Assembly: GCF_013407955.1 (NCBI RefSeq)
Contig: NZ_JACCBU010000001.1
Span: 6,510,001 to 6,574,000, forward strand
Reading direction: 5' to 3'
Length of the DNA: 64,000 bases
Origin: Microlunatus parietis
GTDB taxonomy: Bacteria; Actinomycetota; Actinomycetes; Propionibacteriales; Propionibacteriaceae
In this document: piece by piece, positions 1-8,304 of the stretch
Layout of the letters: each line of letters begins with the position of its first letter
Position numbering within the stretch: position 1 is the stretch's first letter
The notes under the pieces: generated by a model
What the model saw: the letters and a program-made list of their open reading frames with translations, nothing else
Told to the model about the DNA's origin: nothing
Database searches by the model: none
Position numbers and translations under genes: made by a program

Positions 1-225
1 TCGCTCAGCGTCGGGTTCGAGCAGATCCTGCTGCAGCAGGCCGCGGTCGGCCGCGGCGTCAGCGAGGTGCTGGACACCTACGTCTACAACAACGGCGTGC
101 TGGGCGGGAACTGGGGCGTCGCTGCGGCGGTCGGCCTGGTCAAGGGGATCGTCGGCGTGATCTTGGTGCTGGCGGCGAACCGGATCGCCCACGTGTTCGG
201 CCAGGAGGGGGTGTATCGCCGATGA
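1..225 (+). CDS. Sugar ABC transporter permease, LplB type (3' end)
   Basis: Only the last 74 codons are in the window. The translated tail reads GFEQILLQQ, SEVLDTYVY and GLVKGIVGVILVLAAN, then ends FGQEGVYRR. This is the characteristic C-terminus of LplB/YtcP-partner permeases of the CUT1 carbohydrate ABC family, which carry oligosaccharides or polysaccharide fragments through the cell membrane. The stop codon overlaps the start of the next permease in an ATGA motif, so the two are translationally coupled and form the two membrane subunits of one importer. The solute-binding protein would be expected just upstream, outside the window. Confidence 0.9.
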   Translation, partial: SLSVGFEQILLQQAAVGRGVSEVLDTYVYNNGVLGGNWGVAAAVGLVKGIVGVILVLAANRIAHVFGQEGVYRR

Positions 226-1109
226 GCCGTCCCGTCGTACACGGAACGCCGATCGCCTCCTGGCCGGTCCGGCTGCTCAAGGCGGTCGTGCTGATCATCT
301 TCTGTGCGGCCGTGATCATCCCGTTCCTCGGCGTGGTCTCGACCAGCCTGGCACCGGCCGAGCAGATCGCCCGGGCCGGCGGCCTGGTGCTGTTTCCGGA
401 GTCGATCAGTACGGAGGCGTACCAGTCGATCTTCGCCGGCGGCGTGGTGACCCGGGCGATCGGCGTGAGCACGTTCGTCACGGTGGTCGGCACCCTGCTC
501 AGCCTGACCGTGTCCAGCCTGCTCGGTTACGCCCTGTCCCGGCCCGCCTTCATCGCCGGCCGGCCGTTCCTGTTGATCGTCCTGATCAGCATGCTGTTCT
601 CGCCGGGCATCATCCCGACCTACCTGCTGGTCCGCGGCGTCGGCCTGATCGACAGTCTGTGGGCGCTGATCCTGCCGACGATGGTGAGCGCGTTCAACGT
701 GGTGGTGCTGCGGGCGTTCTTCGCCGGGCTGCCGCGGGAGCTGATCGAGAGCGCCCGGGTCGACGGGGCGGGGGAGCTGCGGATCTTCACCTCGATCGTG
801 CTGCCGCTGTCCAAGGCGGTGCTCGCGGTGATCGGCCTGTTCTACGCGGTCGGCTACTGGAACGCGTTCTTCAACGCGCTGCTCTACATCAACGACACCA
901 CCCTGTGGCCGCTGCAGCTGGTGCTGCGCACGTACGTGATCAACGACACCCAACTGGGCGCCGCCGAACTGGGCGTGGAGCATCTGCCGCCGCAGGCCGC
1001 CATCCAGATGGCGATTCTGGTGATCTCGATCGTCCCGATCCTGATCGTCTACCCGTTCCTGCAGCGGCACTTCGCGAAGGGTGTGCTCACGGGTGCCGTG
1101 AAGGGGTGA
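222..1109 (+). CDS. Sugar ABC transporter permease, LplC/YtcP type
   Basis: A 295-residue integral membrane protein with about six hydrophobic segments, the first at roughly residues 22-45. Near residues 185-205 it carries the EAA loop of importer permeases (ESARVDGAGELRIFTSIVLPL), which docks on the ATPase. The C-terminus (QRHFAKGVLTGAVKG) is the usual ending of LplC/YtcP proteins. It pairs with the permease that overlaps its start by 4 bases. No ATPase gene follows; CUT1 importers of actinobacteria commonly share one distant MsiK-type ATPase. The substrate cannot be read from the sequence. Confidence 0.93.
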   Translation: MSRPVVHGTPIASWPVRLLKAVVLIIFCAAVIIPFLGVVSTSLAPAEQIARAGGLVLFPESISTEAYQSIFAGGVVTRAIGVSTFVTVVGTLLSLTVSSLLGYALSRPAFIAGRPFLLIVLISMLFSPGIIPTYLLVRGVGLIDSLWALILPTMVSAFNVVVLRAFFAGLPRELIESARVDGAGELRIFTSIVLPLSKAVLAVIGLFYAVGYWNAFFNALLYINDTTLWPLQLVLRTYVINDTQLGAAELGVEHLPPQAAIQMAILVISIVPILIVYPFLQRHFAKGVLTGAVKG

Positions 1110-1114
1110 CTCGA

Positions 1115-1191
1115 TGTCGCAGAATTGACGATAGCTTCCATTCCACCGTTGGAAACGGGCTGTTGTGCAAACTATCGTCAATTCTGCGACA
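1115..1191. terminator. Long perfect inverted repeat between convergent genes
   Basis: The arm TGTCGCAGAATTGACGATAG (1115-1134) is matched exactly by its reverse complement at 1172-1191 across a 37-base loop. The loop holds a smaller TTCCA/TGGAA hairpin. The arms are much richer in A and T than the surroundings. It lies between the permease stop and the stop of the convergent VOC gene, whose last codons fall in the right arm. The best guess is a two-way terminator; there is no long T run, so a mobile palindrome is also possible. Confidence 0.55.
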
Positions 1192-1570
1192 GTGACTCGG
1201 CCGCAAGTCGCTCCCAGCCGCCGTCGTTGTCGACGACGAAGCAGAACTCGTTGCCCTCCGGATCGATCATCACGACATAGCCGTCGCCGGTCTCGTTGAG
1301 TTCCTCCCGACCGGCTCGTCGCGCGCCGAGGTCGATCGCGCTGGCGCAGGCTTCGCCGGCGTCGGCGACCTGGACGTCGAGGTGGAGCCGGTTCTTGACC
1401 TGCTTGGGTTCTGGGACCCGTTGGAACGCGATCCGAATCGGCGCGGCAGCGACCACCGCGAGATCAGCGTTCACGGAGCCCCATCGGCACCCCATGAGGC
1501 TGGCCCAGAAGCGGGCGAGGTCCGCCGGGCTCTCGCTGTCGATCATGATCTCCTGGATCAGCATTCGCAT
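1178..1570 (-). CDS. VOC/glyoxalase-like domain protein
   Basis: A 130-residue single-domain protein. It starts MLIQEIMIDSESPADLARFWASL and contains NRLHLDVQVAD near the middle and MIDPEGNEFCFV near the end. These are the beta-strand motifs of the glyoxalase-like branch of the vicinal oxygen chelate (VOC) superfamily. The H of LHLDV and the E of GNEFC are the expected metal-site positions. The reaction is unknown; relatives include lyases, dioxygenases and resistance proteins. The final codons (ESLSQN) are encoded inside the arm of the inverted repeat at 1115-1191, so the natural C-terminus may have been altered by that element. Confidence 0.85.
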   Translation of the reverse strand: MRMLIQEIMIDSESPADLARFWASLMGCRWGSVNADLAVVAAAPIRIAFQRVPEPKQVKNRLHLDVQVADAGEACASAIDLGARRAGREELNETGDGYVVMIDPEGNEFCFVVDNDGGWERLAAESLSQN

Positions 1571-1724
1571 TCCGAGATCCTGTCAGGTCCTCGGGCGCCG
1601 GCCGGGAGCCGTCGACCGGGAGGTCTTGACGACCAGCCGGGAATTCGGCTGACTGGAACCGATGACTTCGGCCGCCGACGCTGGTCTACACCTCGGGACC
1701 GATCCAGCACACCCGGGAGGAAGC

Positions 1725-2429
1725 ATGACCGAACAGACCACCAAGGCACTGCCGCCGGTCGTGGACCGCGAGACCTGGCAGGCGGAGCTCGACGAGCTGC
1801 GGCGGCGGGAGAAGGCGGCCACCCGGGAGCTCGACGCCATCGCCGCGCAACGCCGCCGGCTTCCGATGGTCGAACTCGGTGACTACACGCTGATCGGAGC
1901 CGACGGCCCGATCCGGCTGGCCGACGTGTTCGCCGGGCGGTCCCAGCTGATCGTCTACAACCACATGTGGACCGACGGCGCGGAGTGGCAGTGCGGCGGC
2001 TGCACCGGCTTCACGTCGCAGTTCGTCCGGCTGGATTTCCTGGACAACTACGACGCCCGCTTCGTGATCGTCACCAACGGTCCGATCGCGGAGGCGCTGG
2101 CGTACAAGGAAAAGGTCGGCAACCAGATGGACTGGTACTCCTCCGCGGAGAGCCCGTTCGGCGCCGACGTCGACGCGCCGCCCGGGGCGGGCTTCGCGGT
2201 GAACGTGTTCCTCCGCGACGGCGACAAGGTCTACCGCACCTGGCACACGAACGGTCGGGGCACCGAGCAGCTCAGCCACACGTTCCCGCTGATCGATCTG
2301 CTGCCGTGGGGCCGGCAGGAGGAGTGGCAGGACTCGCCGGACGGCTGGCCCAAGGCGCCCACCTACTCCAACTGGCTCGACTCGCCCGACATCGCCCGGC
2401 TCTACGGCCCTGCCGGCGATGGGAGTTGA
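1725..2429 (+). CDS. DUF899 family thioredoxin-like protein
   Basis: A 234-residue cytosolic protein. The start is the ATG at 1725, preceded by GGGAGG about 5 bases upstream; an earlier in-frame ATG at 1662 has no ribosome site. It opens with a charged helix (WQAELDELRRREKAATRELDAIAAQRRRLP), then shows the hallmarks of DUF899: SQLIVYNHMW, the motif CGGCTGF, and DARFVIVTNGP. The family has a thioredoxin fold, but no function is established. The CGGC cysteines suggest redox chemistry, which is an inference. Its 3' end overlaps the next gene by 11 bases. Confidence 0.88.
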   Translation: MTEQTTKALPPVVDRETWQAELDELRRREKAATRELDAIAAQRRRLPMVELGDYTLIGADGPIRLADVFAGRSQLIVYNHMWTDGAEWQCGGCTGFTSQFVRLDFLDNYDARFVIVTNGPIAEALAYKEKVGNQMDWYSSAESPFGADVDAPPGAGFAVNVFLRDGDKVYRTWHTNGRGTEQLSHTFPLIDLLPWGRQEEWQDSPDGWPKAPTYSNWLDSPDIARLYGPAGDGS

Positions 2430-3264
2430 ACCGACGAGCAGCGGGTGGCTGCCGATCAACGGACTCAGCCTCTATCACGAGGTGTACGGCGAGCTCCGCG
2501 GGTCGGCCAGGACTCCCTTGCTGGTGATCCCCGGCGGATTCATGGGTACGGGCTCGATGGCCGACTGGATCCACCAGCTGGCAGCCGAGCGACCGGTGAT
2601 CATCTTCGATCAGCAAGGCCACGGCCGGACCCCGGACACCTCGCGCCCGATGTCGTACGAGCAGTTCGCCGACGACGCCGCGGCGCTGCTGGAGGCATTA
2701 CGGGTCGAACGAGTGGCCGTGCTCGGCTATTCACAGGGTGGCAGTGTGGCGCTGCAACTCGCGGTCCGCCGCCCGAGCCTGGTCGAGAAGCTGATCGTCC
2801 TGTCGGCCACCTACCGTCGGGACGGCTGGTATCCATCGGTGCTGAAGGGAATCTCCGGTCTCACCGCCGCCGCGTTCGCCGGTACGGCCGTCGAGCGGGC
2901 GTTCCTGGAGCACACGCCGGACCGGGCGGCGTTCGACGCGTACCTGGAGAAGATGAAGGTGCTGGGGAGCAATGATCATCACCTCAGCGACGGCCAGGTG
3001 CGCTCGTTCCCCGCCAAGACCATGATCATCGTCGGGGACGCCGACTCGGTGCGACCGGAGCATGCGCTGGCGCTGTTCCGGTTGCGGGGCGGCGGCGATG
3101 AGCAGCCAGCCGGCGCCGGCGTGCTGCAGGAGTCACCGGCCACCCGTCTGGTGATCATGCCGGCCATGTCCCACGTCGGCCTGGCGGCGGAATCGGCGAC
3201 GTTGCTGCCGATGCTGAACGCGTTCCTCGACGACGTGCCGCCGGTGCCGCCGGATCTCTTCTAG
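2419..3264 (+). CDS. Alpha/beta hydrolase
   Basis: A 281-residue alpha/beta hydrolase-fold protein. An oxyanion-hole segment (LLVIPGGFMGTG, about residues 34-45) is followed by FDQQGHGRT. The nucleophile elbow is GYSQGG, with Ser in the centre. A late acid segment (IIVGDADSVRP) and a late His (MSHVGLA) complete a Ser-Asp-His triad. The G-x-S-x-G elbow fits esterases, lipases or C-C hydrolases rather than dehalogenases. The start overlaps the DUF899 gene by 11 bases, so the two are probably co-transcribed. The substrate is unknown. Confidence 0.88.
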   Translation: MGVEPTSSGWLPINGLSLYHEVYGELRGSARTPLLVIPGGFMGTGSMADWIHQLAAERPVIIFDQQGHGRTPDTSRPMSYEQFADDAAALLEALRVERVAVLGYSQGGSVALQLAVRRPSLVEKLIVLSATYRRDGWYPSVLKGISGLTAAAFAGTAVERAFLEHTPDRAAFDAYLEKMKVLGSNDHHLSDGQVRSFPAKTMIIVGDADSVRPEHALALFRLRGGGDEQPAGAGVLQESPATRLVIMPAMSHVGLAAESATLLPMLNAFLDDVPPVPPDLF

Positions 3265-3280
3265 GGACGCACGACACTAG
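3261..3280. repeat. 20-base repeat, copy 1
   Basis: CTAGGGACGCACGACACTAG covers the stop codon of the alpha/beta hydrolase gene and the gap to the convergent gene. Exactly the same 20 bases occur in the opposite orientation at 61180-61199. Copy 1 is followed by GGAC, so CTAGGGAC appears twice here, 16 bases apart. Confidence 0.7.
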
Positions 3281-3294
3281 GGACGGAGATCAGT

Positions 3295-4200
3295 TCAGCG
3301 TCCGGGCGAGAAGTCGCGGATGATCGGCAGCACCTCGTCGAAGTTCGTCTCGAGCAGCCAGTGGCCGCCCTCGATCAGGTGCAGTTCGGCGGCCGGATGA
3401 TCACGGTGGTACGCCTGCGCGGCACCGGCCGGCATGTACCCGTCCTGGTGGCCCCACACGATGAGGGTGGGCGGTCGATGATCACGGAGGTAGGCCTGCT
3501 GGCGGGCGAACCAGGGCACCGTGTGACGCTGGTCGGCGAGCAGCGAGGTCAGGTTCTCCCGGCGCTGCGGGGTTCCGAGCTGGGCCCACGCCAGCGTCCA
3601 CAGATCCGGCGGTATCCGCTCGGCCAGCCGGTCGTCGACCTCGCCGACGTACTCGTCCCGGAACCCCTCCGGTGATACGGCCTGACCGAGCTTGCGCCGC
3701 CCCTCGTCGGTCGGGTTGTTCCAGAACTCCTTGAGCGGCGCGTACTTCGGACCGTGTTGATCTTCGTAGATGTCGCCATTGGAGATGATCAACGCGGAGA
3801 CCCGGTCCGGCGCGGCCATTGCCAGCCGGAAGCCGAACTGGGACCCGTAGTCGTGCAGATAGAGCGCGTAGCGGGTCAGGCCGGCGACCTCGGTGAACCG
3901 CCGCAGAAAGTCGGAATAGCCGTCGAAAGTGTACGAGAAGGACTCCGGGTCCGGCGTCGCGCTGTAGCCGAAGCCGGGCAGGTCCGGCGCGACGGTGCGC
4001 CAGCGGTCGCTGAGTGCGGGCATCAGCCGGCGGAACGCGTACGACGACGCCGGATAGCCGTGCGGCAGCAGCAGGACCGGCGCGTCCGCCGGTCCGCACT
4101 CGCGGTAGAAGATCTCGATGCCGGCGACCTCGGTCCGGCGGTGGCGAACCTGCGTGCCTTCAGGTCCGGCTAACGGCGTGTTCGCTGTCAGATCAGTCAT
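3295..4200 (-). CDS. Alpha/beta hydrolase, epoxide hydrolase/dehalogenase-like
   Basis: A 301-residue alpha/beta hydrolase. The start is the ATG at 4200 (MTDLTANTPL), preceded by GGAAGGGAGA; a longer reading upstream lacks support. It has the HGYP oxyanion motif, the D-x-P-G-F-G-Y segment, and an elbow LYLHDYGSQFG in which Asp takes the nucleophile place. This is typical of epoxide hydrolases and haloalkane dehalogenases. A cap domain (about residues 135-215) is followed by LIVWGHQDGYMP and a catalytic His in GGHWLLETN. The family is clear but the substrate is not. It is convergent with the previous hydrolase. Confidence 0.87.
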   Translation of the reverse strand: MTDLTANTPLAGPEGTQVRHRRTEVAGIEIFYRECGPADAPVLLLPHGYPASSYAFRRLMPALSDRWRTVAPDLPGFGYSATPDPESFSYTFDGYSDFLRRFTEVAGLTRYALYLHDYGSQFGFRLAMAAPDRVSALIISNGDIYEDQHGPKYAPLKEFWNNPTDEGRRKLGQAVSPEGFRDEYVGEVDDRLAERIPPDLWTLAWAQLGTPQRRENLTSLLADQRHTVPWFARQQAYLRDHRPPTLIVWGHQDGYMPAGAAQAYHRDHPAAELHLIEGGHWLLETNFDEVLPIIRDFSPGR

Positions 4201-4286
4201 GGCGCGTCTCCCTTCCTCCGTGACCCTCCGACCTGTACCCGGATCGGTGCCGGTGGTCACCGGCGACGGCCGGTACGATGCGCCGC

Positions 4287-5111
4287 ATGTCTCAGGCTCC
4301 GCCTCCACGGTCGCCGGACGGGCAGTGGTGGTGGGACGGCCGACAGTGGCTGCCGGTCCAGCAACAGCCGCCCCACCCCGGGCCGCCGAACGGTCCCCGG
4401 CGTTCCGCAGCGCCCTTGATCATCCTCGTCGCGGTCGTGGCGGCGGTGGTGATCATCGGACTGGTCGCCGGAGGAACGTTGTGGATACGTAGTCTGCAGG
4501 CCGCGACCGAGACCACCGCCCCGCCGCCCACCGACGCGGCCGACCGATCACGGCCTTCCCCGTCGCCGTCGCCGTCCCCGTCCGGGCCCGGCCCGGTGCG
4601 GTGCCAGGCGAGGACCAGCGAGGGATGCTTCCCGAAGGTGAGCGTCGGCAAACTCGTGGCCGCGCTGCGGTCGAAGGGCTTCCAGTGCGAGAAATCGGGG
4701 TCGTACGGCACTCGCTGCACCAAGCGGATCTCGAGCCGCGACCAGCACACCTACGCGTTGAACCACAGCCTGCGGGACGCGGACCGGCTGACCAGCCTGA
4801 TGGCGCTCGGCTCGGCCTCCGCCGTCGGTACCGATCCGCCCGACCGGACCGGTCAGGCGAACCGGCGCACCGTCGAGGCGCTGCAGCTGGGGCTGGACCT
4901 GGTGCTGCCCGCCGCCGGCCCGACCCGGCGCAAGATCGCGGACTGGGCACGGGATCATCAAGGCCGCTGTGCCGACACCTTCGACGTGCACCAGGTGATC
5001 GACGGGTACGAGCTGCGCTGCAGCAACCCGGAGCCGATCGCCGTCAGCGACAAGCAGGTGGTCACGACCTGGAGCGGAAGCGTGACGATCGGCGCCGGCC
5101 GGCTCCGCTGA
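4287..5111 (+). CDS. Membrane-anchored hypothetical protein with N-terminal W-rich motif
   Basis: A protein of about 274 residues. Residues 8-26 (PDGQWWWDGRQWLPV) resemble the DGxxWWDGxxW motif found at the cytoplasmic end of many actinobacterial membrane proteins (DUF2510-like). One transmembrane helix follows at about residues 44-67, then a Ser/Pro linker and an exported domain with six or more Cys that could form disulfides. The domain is not recognised. The ATG at 4287 lies about 8 bases after a TACGAT box (4274-4279), so a leaderless transcript is plausible; an ATG at 4278 is the alternative. The stop abuts that of the convergent sialidase-like gene. Confidence 0.75.
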   Translation: MSQAPPPRSPDGQWWWDGRQWLPVQQQPPHPGPPNGPRRSAAPLIILVAVVAAVVIIGLVAGGTLWIRSLQAATETTAPPPTDAADRSRPSPSPSPSPSGPGPVRCQARTSEGCFPKVSVGKLVAALRSKGFQCEKSGSYGTRCTKRISSRDQHTYALNHSLRDADRLTSLMALGSASAVGTDPPDRTGQANRRTVEALQLGLDLVLPAAGPTRRKIADWARDHQGRCADTFDVHQVIDGYELRCSNPEPIAVSDKQVVTTWSGSVTIGAGRLR

Positions 5112-7076
5112 CTAGCGACCGGCCCGAGCGAGTTCCTCGAGGTGCAGATTGGACAGCGCCCGCCGGAAGACGGCGACGTCGGCGATCCGGCCCTCGAAAT
5201 GATCACCGACGACGCCGTCGACACTGGTGCAGCCGATCCGCAGCGGCTCGGCGGTGTCGATCGGGCCGAAGCCGTCGATCACGTCCGTCGCCGGGCCGCT
5301 GCCGCCGGACTGCCAGCGCAGGATGGAGCCGTCCAGGAAGCCGTTCACCAGGCGTCGGCTCCGGTCGATCACCAGGGCCAGGTGGTGCCAGTCGTCGTCG
5401 AGCACGGCCGTGGTCGCCTGCTGCGAGGCCCGCTGGGCGGTGCCGCCGCCGGCGTTGACCCGGACCACCGGCAACCCCGCGGTGGACAGCACCACTGAGA
5501 AGCCGGCCCGGGTGGACACCAGGTTGCCCTTGGTGATCAGACCCAACTGCCGCCCGGGTACGGCGGCCGAGGCGCGGCGGAACCACAGTGAAACCGTGAA
5601 GCTGCCCGGGCCGGGATCGAGCACGTCGCCGAAGTCCACGAAGCCGGCGCGGCCGTCGAACTCGAGCACCGGCCGGCCGCCGTCGCGGACCCAGGAGGCG
5701 TCGACGACCCGGCCGTCGTAGCGTTCGCTGCCGCTGCTGGCGACCCGATCGCCGGAACCCTCGTCCAGCCGCCAGCGGGCCACCGGCGCTGGCCGGTCGG
5801 TGTCGAACAGCCAGTCCAGGGTGAACCGGGCGAACACCACCCGGGGCGACTGATAGACGCTGCGGCCGGCGTACTTTCCCTTGCAGAAAAGGCAACCGGC
5901 CAGGTCGGAGCCGAGTTGCACCAGGTCGGAGTTGTTGGATGCGCCAGACACCAGCCGTGGTCCGCGGCGCCAGGCCCGGCCCTGGCCGAGGCTGTAGTAG
6001 GCGGTCAGGTTGCCCCGGTGCTCGGTGAAGCCGGACGGCACGTCGGACGAGCTGACGATCACCAGGTCGTGCCGCGGGCGGTCCAGATTGATCATGCCGT
6101 GGTCGACCCCGTTGAACCATTCCGGCAGGTCCGGCTCCAGCTCGGCCGGCGACCAGGTCAGCCCGTCGTCGGTGCTGACCGAGCGCACCTTGAAGTGGCC
6201 GCCGGTGAGCCCGGGCTCACTGTCGCCGTTACGGCCGCGGCCGATCGCCAGGATCGTGCCCGGTGCGGTCTCGGCGATCCGCAGCTCGGCGAAGCCCGCG
6301 TACGGTGCTCGCGGCGGAATGGGCTCACTGATCCGCCAGGTGTCGCCGCCGTCGTCGCTGTAGAGGAAGGACGCGGTGAAATCGGGGCGGTAGTGCCGGT
6401 ACTGGTGGGAGACCGGCATCAGCAGCCGGCCGCTGCTCGTCTTCAATCCGTGGCCGGCCGTCGACACGTGCCGGTCGCCCGGCTTCCCCTCGAACAGGTC
6501 GGCCGGCACCTCCCGGATGTCGCTCCAGGTCCGCCCGTTGTCGCGACTGGTCAGGTAGACCATCCGGTTCGCCTCGAACTGGTGCTGCTCGGTGTAGTCC
6601 GGCTCGCCGATCTTGCGGTCGCAGAAGGCCCAAATGATGCCGGTGGCGCTGTCGTACAGCAGGTTGGCGTTGAAATAGCAGACGGGCCGGTCGGCGCCGT
6701 CGTGCCGGACGGTCCCGTGCCTGGTCAGCACGCTGATCTGGGCGTCCCAGGTGCGGCCGCCGTCGGGGCTGCGCCGGTAGACGAGATCGACGGTCCGGGT
6801 CAGGTCCGAGGTCGCGATCCGGCCCTCGGCGTACGCGAGCAGGACACCGTCGCCGGCCTGCACGATGCCGACCTGGTGATACACGTTGTACGGCAGCGTC
6901 CGGTCCGCGTTGGTGAACACCGTCGTCTCGCTGTACGGCGGCGGCGCCGCGCTCTCGTCGGCCGAGGCCGGAAGCGTCTGAACCGCGCCGAGCCCGAGCG
7001 CGGAGGCTCCGGCCGCGGCGCCGGTGATCAGGAACGATCGGCGGTCGAGAGGAAGAGGATGGTCGGTCTGCGGCAT
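5112..7076 (-). CDS. Secreted sialidase-like BNR protein with C-terminal LamG domain
   Basis: A 654-residue exported protein. A Tat signal (DRRSFLITGAAAGASALGLG, residues 11-30) leads into a six-bladed sialidase-type propeller. The Asp-box repeats SPDGGRTW, SRDNGRTW, SDDGGDTW and STDDGLTW are all visible, as is the LLAYAEGR strand. A LamG/concanavalin-like domain occupies about residues 455-650 and would bind glycans. The FRIP arginine motif expected just before LLAYAEGR is absent (YNVYHQVGIV there), so true sialidase activity is uncertain. Its stop touches the stop of the convergent gene with no gap. Confidence 0.85.
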   Translation of the reverse strand: MPQTDHPLPLDRRSFLITGAAAGASALGLGAVQTLPASADESAAPPPYSETTVFTNADRTLPYNVYHQVGIVQAGDGVLLAYAEGRIATSDLTRTVDLVYRRSPDGGRTWDAQISVLTRHGTVRHDGADRPVCYFNANLLYDSATGIIWAFCDRKIGEPDYTEQHQFEANRMVYLTSRDNGRTWSDIREVPADLFEGKPGDRHVSTAGHGLKTSSGRLLMPVSHQYRHYRPDFTASFLYSDDGGDTWRISEPIPPRAPYAGFAELRIAETAPGTILAIGRGRNGDSEPGLTGGHFKVRSVSTDDGLTWSPAELEPDLPEWFNGVDHGMINLDRPRHDLVIVSSSDVPSGFTEHRGNLTAYYSLGQGRAWRRGPRLVSGASNNSDLVQLGSDLAGCLFCKGKYAGRSVYQSPRVVFARFTLDWLFDTDRPAPVARWRLDEGSGDRVASSGSERYDGRVVDASWVRDGGRPVLEFDGRAGFVDFGDVLDPGPGSFTVSLWFRRASAAVPGRQLGLITKGNLVSTRAGFSVVLSTAGLPVVRVNAGGGTAQRASQQATTAVLDDDWHHLALVIDRSRRLVNGFLDGSILRWQSGGSGPATDVIDGFGPIDTAEPLRIGCTSVDGVVGDHFEGRIADVAVFRRALSNLHLEELARAGR

Positions 7077-7218
7077 GGCGCACCCCCGCTCATCGGACGT
7101 CCTATGAGCGTAACCGGGGATTCACCGTCGGTTCAATGATCGGTCACCGGAACTGGGACATGTCCCTGGCCGACGGAATGAACCGCGAGAACCGCCGGTC
7201 TCGCGGTAGTTTGTGCCG

Positions 7219-8142
7219 ATGACCGAGCAAGATCATCGAGAGCGGACCGAGCGGCGTGCCGCGGTCGTGATCAACGCGACCAAGATCGATGACGCGCTGG
7301 AACGCCTGCTGCGGCAGCGGTTCGTCGACGCCGGCTGGGCCGAGCCGCTCTGGCTGGAGACGACGCCGGACGACCCCGGCCGGGCGATGACCGCGGAGGC
7401 CGTCGAGGCCGGGGTCGACCTGGTGGTCGCGGCCGGCGGCGACGGCACCATCCGGGTGGTGATCGCCGGCCTGGTCGGCTCCGACATCCCGGTCGCCCTG
7501 CTCGCGGCGGGCACGGTGAACCTGCTCGCCCGCAACCTCGACATCCCGCTCCGGCTGGAGGACGCGATCGAGGTCGCGCTCGGTGATCAGGAACGCACCA
7601 TCGACCTGATCAAGCTCACCGCCGACGACGGCGAGCCCGACCATTTCGCTGTGATGGCGGGGATCGGGACCGACGCGGCGATCATGGAGGAGGCCGACGC
7701 CGACCTCAAGAAGTCGATCGGGCCGGCCGCCTACGCCGTCGCCGCGGCCCGCAACCTCGGCCGCAAGCCGCTCCGGACCAAGATCACGATCGACGACGGC
7801 CCGACGGTCCGGCGCCGGTCCGTGCTGTGCGTCGTCGGTAACGTCGGGGAGGTGCCGGGGCTGGTCAGTCTGATCCCGGAGGCCCGGCTGGACGACGGCC
7901 GGCTCGACCTGCTGGTGGCGTCACCGCGCCGGCTCGGGGACTGGATCACGGCGTTCGTCCGGGTGCTGCTGCGGCGGCACCACGAGGACGCCAACCTCGA
8001 CCACTGGACCGGCCACCGGGTGGAGATCACGGTGCCGGCCCCGGAGGCGTACCAACTGGACGGCGATACCGAGGGCGAGGCCTCGCGACTGGTCGCGGAG
8101 GTGGTGCCGGCGGCGGTCCGGGTGAAGACACCACCCTCCTAG
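7219..8142 (+). CDS. Diacylglycerol/lipid kinase-like protein
   Basis: A protein of about 307 residues. The catalytic-domain signature VVAAGGDGTIRVVIAGL lies near residues 72-88, followed by LLAAGTVNLLARNLDIP, the pairing typical of the DAGK_cat/YegS/LCB5 family. A C-terminal beta domain contains LDDGRLDLLV and YQLDGDTEG, as usual for the family. It probably phosphorylates a lipid such as diacylglycerol using ATP at the membrane face; the exact lipid is an inference. Starts are possible at GTG 7213 or ATG 7219; the ATG is preferred. It runs toward leuS but is separated from it by a leader and terminator. Confidence 0.9.
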   Translation: MTEQDHRERTERRAAVVINATKIDDALERLLRQRFVDAGWAEPLWLETTPDDPGRAMTAEAVEAGVDLVVAAGGDGTIRVVIAGLVGSDIPVALLAAGTVNLLARNLDIPLRLEDAIEVALGDQERTIDLIKLTADDGEPDHFAVMAGIGTDAAIMEEADADLKKSIGPAAYAVAAARNLGRKPLRTKITIDDGPTVRRRSVLCVVGNVGEVPGLVSLIPEARLDDGRLDLLVASPRRLGDWITAFVRVLLRRHHEDANLDHWTGHRVEITVPAPEAYQLDGDTEGEASRLVAEVVPAAVRVKTPPS

Positions 8143-8177
8143 GCACGATCGGACGGCGATCGCCGGATTGCGCTAGC

Positions 8178-8216
8178 ATGGCCGGCATGCAGCACCGCCG
8201 GGCGCTCCTTAGCTAG
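8178..8216 (+). CDS. leuS leader peptide (putative)
   Basis: A short open frame reads MAGMQHRRALLS and stops, with a second possible start at 8187 (MQHRRALLS). Two adjacent Leu codons, CTC and CTT, come just before the end. CTT is rare in this DNA, where CTG dominates. Directly after the stop come a strong hairpin (8216-8242) and an intrinsic terminator, then leuS. The order of Leu-rich peptide, hairpin, terminator and Leu-tRNA synthetase is the layout of ribosome-mediated attenuation, a mechanism previously predicted for leuS in some Streptomyces. There is no clear ribosome site; a TAGCAT box at 8174-8179 would permit a leaderless start at 8187. Confidence 0.55.
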   Translation: MAGMQHRRALLS

Positions 8217-8269
8217 CCGCGCGGACCACAGTCCAGCGCGGCCAACCCCTCCTGCTCGAGGGGTTTTTT
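8216..8269 (+). terminator. leuS attenuator: hairpin plus intrinsic terminator
   Basis: The first hairpin pairs GCCGCGC+GGAC (8216-8226) with GTCC+GCGCGGC (8231-8242). It begins at the last base of the leader stop codon, so a ribosome stalled on the Leu codons would cover it. The second is AACCCCTC (8244-8251) with GAGGGGTT (8258-8265) and a run of six T (8264-8269), a textbook intrinsic terminator. It lies 36 bases before leuS. I could not find a convincing antiterminator pairing, so it might simply end transcripts of the upstream kinase gene. Confidence 0.75.
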
Positions 8270-8304
8270 CATGCCCGGACCAAGAGCACAAGGGAGTTTG
8301 TACC

